Source of the DNA: Takakia lepidozioides
Taxonomy: Eukaryota; Streptophyta; Takakiopsida; Takakiales; Takakiaceae
NCBI GenBank assembly: GCA_030704615.1
Contig: CM060732.1
Span: 48,777,053 to 48,841,052 of the forward strand
Length of the DNA stretch: 64,000 nt
Reading direction: 5' to 3'
Shown here: piece after piece, positions 61,291 to 64,000 of the stretch
Layout: each line of letters opens with the position of its first letter
Position numbering within the stretch: the first letter of the stretch is position 1
Notes under the pieces: model-generated
What the model saw: only the letters and a program-made list of their open reading frames with translations
Databases searched by the model: none
What the model was told of the DNA's origin: nothing
Position numbers and translations under genes: made by a program

Positions 61291-61330
61291 GAACACAAAC
61301 CAGAGATCAGATTAGAAGTACAAGACTAGA

Positions 61331-61774
61331 CAAGAAGTCAAGGCCGGCGTGGCCGAATGCATGATGAGTAAATAGGAATCAAGACGATCTTTATAACAAT
61401 GAACTGTTGTTGGCGAGACTGAAGAGTGTCCAGTCTCGCCTCCTATATATACTGACTACTTAGAAGCTTCCCTAAGAAGCTTCCCCTATGGAGGTTTCTT
61501 GCTGGAGAAGTTTCCAAGATTAAACAAAGGTTTCTTGATGGAGAAGCTTCCTTAAACAAATGAGGTATCTTGATGGAGAAGTTTCATCCAAAAGAAGCTT
61601 CCTAAGCAGTTTCCCAAGTTACTCTTGGTAATTTGATAAACTCCCGGTAACTTGATAAGTAATGGTAAATCATGGTAGATCATGGTAAATCATGGTAAGT
61701 CATGGTAATTTTCGGTAACATGGTAACTTGGTAACTTCTGTGTAGACAAACTCAGCTAATGACAGAAGGTCCGT
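61331..61774. other. repeat-rich junction between the two gypsy elements
   Basis: It contains several diverged AGGTTTCTTGATGGAGAAG words (61490-61590), AAGCTTCC repeats (61460-61600) and a short tandem of CATGGTAAAT/CATGGTAGAT units (61665-61710). TCCTATATATAC at 61440 is TATA-like. It may be LTR material, but no paired copy is in view. Confidence 0.4.
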
Positions 61775-62725
61775 TCAATTATCTTGGTGATAATTTATCG
61801 TACAACGAAGATATTGCTCCAAAATCTGATTTACGAGTTCGGTTTGACCATCAGTCTGTGGATGATTAGCTCTAGAGAGGTTGATCTTAGTATCCAATAT
61901 GTGAAATAATCCCGTCCAAAAATTCGATATGAACTGTGGTCCCCGATCAGATACGATGTCCTTCGGGAGTCCATGAATGCGGCAGATATTATTGAGGAAG
62001 AGTCTTGCAGTTTCCTCGCCAGTAACCGTCTTATTACATGGAATGAAATTTGTCATCTTCGTAAAACGATCCACAATAACAAAGATTGAGTCGGTGGTCT
62101 TGGAAATTGGAAGGTCTGTAATAAAGTCCATAGACAATGACGACCATGGACCCTTGGGAATGGGTAATGGTTGAAGAAGGCCGTAAAATCGATGTCGTGG
62201 TCCATTTGCCCTAGCACAAGTATCACAAGATTCTACAAATTCTTTCACGGGTTTCCATATATGCGGCCACCAATAGTTCCTGGATATCAATTCCATTGTT
62301 TTGTTGAAGCCGAAATGTCCTACAGCCGGAAGATCATGACATGTTTGAAGAACTCGAAGTCGTGTAGGTCCTGGAGGTACGTAAAGAAGTCCCTTGAAAT
62401 AAAGTAAGTCATCTTTGAATTCGAAGTCGTTTGTAACATGTGGGTTATCTCGAGGTTGATTTAGTTGACTTTGTAGTGTCGTGGCAAATTGGTCGCTCTT
62501 CAGTGCTTTTTGAATCTCCTTTATGATCTCTACATCATTATAAGTGGACATGGATAACATATTCAATTGGAGATTTGTTGGTTTCAAGATGATGGATTTC
62601 TGTTGGTCAAAAGCTGCATCCCATTCTTTTGGCGCAAGATACGATCGTCGAGAAAGAGCATCTGGTTTTCCTTGAAGATGTCCGGGACGATAGGTAATAA
62701 CAAAATCAAACCTTGCTAGTGACAT
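61775..62725 (-). CDS. chromovirus integrase, 316-codon open remnant
   Basis: It is uninterrupted from just after RNase H (FDFVITYRPGHLQGKPDALS) to HQDN. The complete D,D-35-E triad is visible: Asp in SMDFITDLP, Asp in VSDRGPQF and Glu in DGQTELVNQ. It is the best preserved part of this element but ends early at TGA (61775-61777). It belongs to a dead transposon. Confidence 0.85.
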   Translation of the reverse strand: MSLARFDFVITYRPGHLQGKPDALSRRSYLAPKEWDAAFDQQKSIILKPTNLQLNMLSMSTYNDVEIIKEIQKALKSDQFATTLQSQLNQPRDNPHVTNDFEFKDDLLYFKGLLYVPPGPTRLRVLQTCHDLPAVGHFGFNKTMELISRNYWWPHIWKPVKEFVESCDTCARANGPRHRFYGLLQPLPIPKGPWSSLSMDFITDLPISKTTDSIFVIVDRFTKMTNFIPCNKTVTGEETARLFLNNICRIHGLPKDIVSDRGPQFISNFWTGLFHILDTKINLSRANHPQTDGQTELVNQILEQYLRCTINYHQDN

Positions 62726-64000
62726 ACTCTATCTTGCTTGACGTCAATTCAAAACACGATTACTCATAAAATACTTGAGGTTTTTGTGATCGATATAGAT
62801 AGTGACCTGATGTTTAGCTCACTCCAATAGATGACACCACTCCTCAAAAGCATCGATAATCGCTAGAAGTTCTTTGTCATGGATTTCGTAATTAATCTCC
62901 GTAGCGAAAAATTTGCGACAACGAAAACCAACAGGGTGAAGTCGGCCATCTGTACCGTATTGAGAAAGTACCGCGCCAAGTGCAAAGTTCGATGCATCTG
63001 CTTCCAAAAAGAATGGTTTAGATGGGTCTGCATGTACCAGTATTGGAGCCGTTGTAAATGCCTAATTCAGCCTTTCAAATGCTTGGTCAGTCTTCTCGTC
63101 CCATACAAATTTGTCCTTCTCTGTGAGTCGTATCAATGGTGCAGCAATTTTGGAGTAGTCATTGATGAAGATTCTATAGAAATTCGCAAATCCTAGAAAA
63201 CAGTATACATCTCGGACCGAAGTTGGTTTAATCCACTCGATGATGGTTTGTATTTTCTTCTGATCCGTAAAGACTCATTTGTCGGAAATAATGTAACCCA
63301 AAAATTCGACTTCAGATTGGTGGAAAAGACATTTTTTCAACTTGGCATATAGTCTTTTTTCCCTCAATTTATCCAGGACAAGGCGTACATGACGACCATG
63401 TTCTTCTTCATTCTCTGAAAATATCAAAATGTCGTCCAAATAGATGACTACAAAGTCATATAAAAATTCTCGAAAGATGTCATTCATCACGTGTTGAAAA
63501 ATTGCTGGAGCATTTGTAAGACCGAAAAGCGTAACACTGTATTCGAAATGTCGGTACCTTGTGCGAAAAACAGTCTTCCATTCGTCTCATTTTTTTTATT
63601 TGTACAAGGTTGTAAGCTCATCCTCTCAAGTCGATCTTTGTGAAAAAATTTGCTCGTCCAAGTTGTTCGAGGAGTCCGAAAATCAGCGGTAGTGGGTAAC
63701 GATTTTTTATAGTGACTTTATTGAGCCCACGATAGTCCACACACATGCGTAGATCCGTCTTTCTTCTTCACAAATAAGATAGGTGCTCCCGCGGGTGATT
63801 TCGAATGTCGAATGAAATTCTTTGATAAATTTTCATCAATGTATTCGCGTAAAGCAGCTCCGTCTGAGATAAATTGTAGATTGAGCCGAATGGTGGTTGA
63901 GCTCCTTATTGCAACTCAATTGCACAATCATAAGCTCGGGGTGATTGCAGCCTACAATGTCCATTTTTTGACGTAAATGCGTCATTTTTCCTGTATATAG
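61775..64000 (-). mobile_element. second Ty3/gypsy element (chromovirus, Tcn1/fungal-like), truncated
   Basis: Read on the minus strand from the right edge: RT start (about 64000-63590; [20 protein letters not shown]), RT palm with [20 protein letters not shown] and VEFLGYIIS (63490-63275), RNase H (about 63060-62740; EADASNFALGAVLSQYG), then integrase 62725-61775. Integrase has the HHCC finger (HDLPAVGHFG ... CDTCARAN) and core MDFITDLPISKTTDSIFVIV, HGLPKDIVSDRGPQFIS, HPQTDGQTELVNQ. It ends at HQDN-stop followed in frame by TDLLSLAEFVY, after which similarity ends near 61745. Integrase C-terminus, chromodomain and LTR are absent. Several in-frame stops break RT and RNase H. Confidence 0.88.

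Larger units (their letters stand above)
43490..61330 (+). mobile_element. old Ty3/gypsy retrotransposon split by a nested DNA transposon
   Basis: On the plus strand the order is PBS (43490), Gag (43963), aspartic protease (45100), linker, RT start (to 46106), a 12.2-kb insertion, then RT continuation (58329), RNase H, a second RNase H-like stretch, a spacer frame and part of integrase (to about 61290). The two halves join inside RT at the same codon (QGKM at 46085-46097 and MRES at 58329). Without the insert about 5.6 kb remain. Frames are broken by many stops and indels. The 3' LTR was not found. Confidence 0.85.

Overview
This is nuclear DNA from a green plant, most likely a non-seed streptophyte (moss, lycophyte, fern or close relative). 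The genes are split by GT-AG introns of roughly 100-900 bases. One encodes a plastid thylakoid-lumen FKBP with a twin-arginine signal. There is a plant-type lipoxygenase, a plant PUT-type polyamine permease, an ABCG half-transporter and a PPR array of the plant organelle type. A chromovirus at the right edge resembles the Tcn1/fungal-like group known from fungi and non-seed plants. I cannot name the species.

Layout. 1-12.3 kb holds three good genes: the 3' half of an ABCG half-transporter (+), a lumenal FKBP-type immunophilin (+) and an intronless polyamine/amino-acid permease (-), with SINE-like pieces and an internally deleted Ty3/gypsy relic between them. 12.8-21 kb is a segmental duplication: two direct copies of about 1.2 kb flank a PLATZ-type zinc protein with an in-frame stop, joined to a CACTA (Tnp2) transposase fragment. 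21-29 kb has short tandem duplications, a 1.15-kb foldback element made of a palindromic 16-mer, and a broken array of about 12 PPR repeat units (-). 29-34 kb shows no recognisable gene. 34.3-40.7 kb is a complete 10-exon lipoxygenase gene (+) with all five iron ligands.

43.5-61.3 kb is a nested transposon complex. An old Ty3/gypsy element (PBS, gag, protease, RT, RNase H, integrase; +) is split inside its RT by a 12.2-kb DNA transposon (46107-58328). The insert has GTGAGCC-rich terminal inverted repeats and a flanking 9-12-bp target duplication. It carries a SWIM/MULE-type transposase (-) and, diverging from it, a second multi-exon gene of unknown function (+). What appears to be the first intron of that second gene holds about 22 copies of a 116-bp satellite, each centred on a near-perfect hairpin. 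This is the most unusual structure in the window. 61.8-64 kb is a second, opposite-strand gypsy element (chromovirus) that runs off the edge.

Nearly every stop inside the transposon and PPR frames is explained by a C-to-T or G-to-A change (CGA, CAG or TGG to a stop), the expected footprint of long-term cytosine methylation. The host genes LOX, PUT and FKBP show none.
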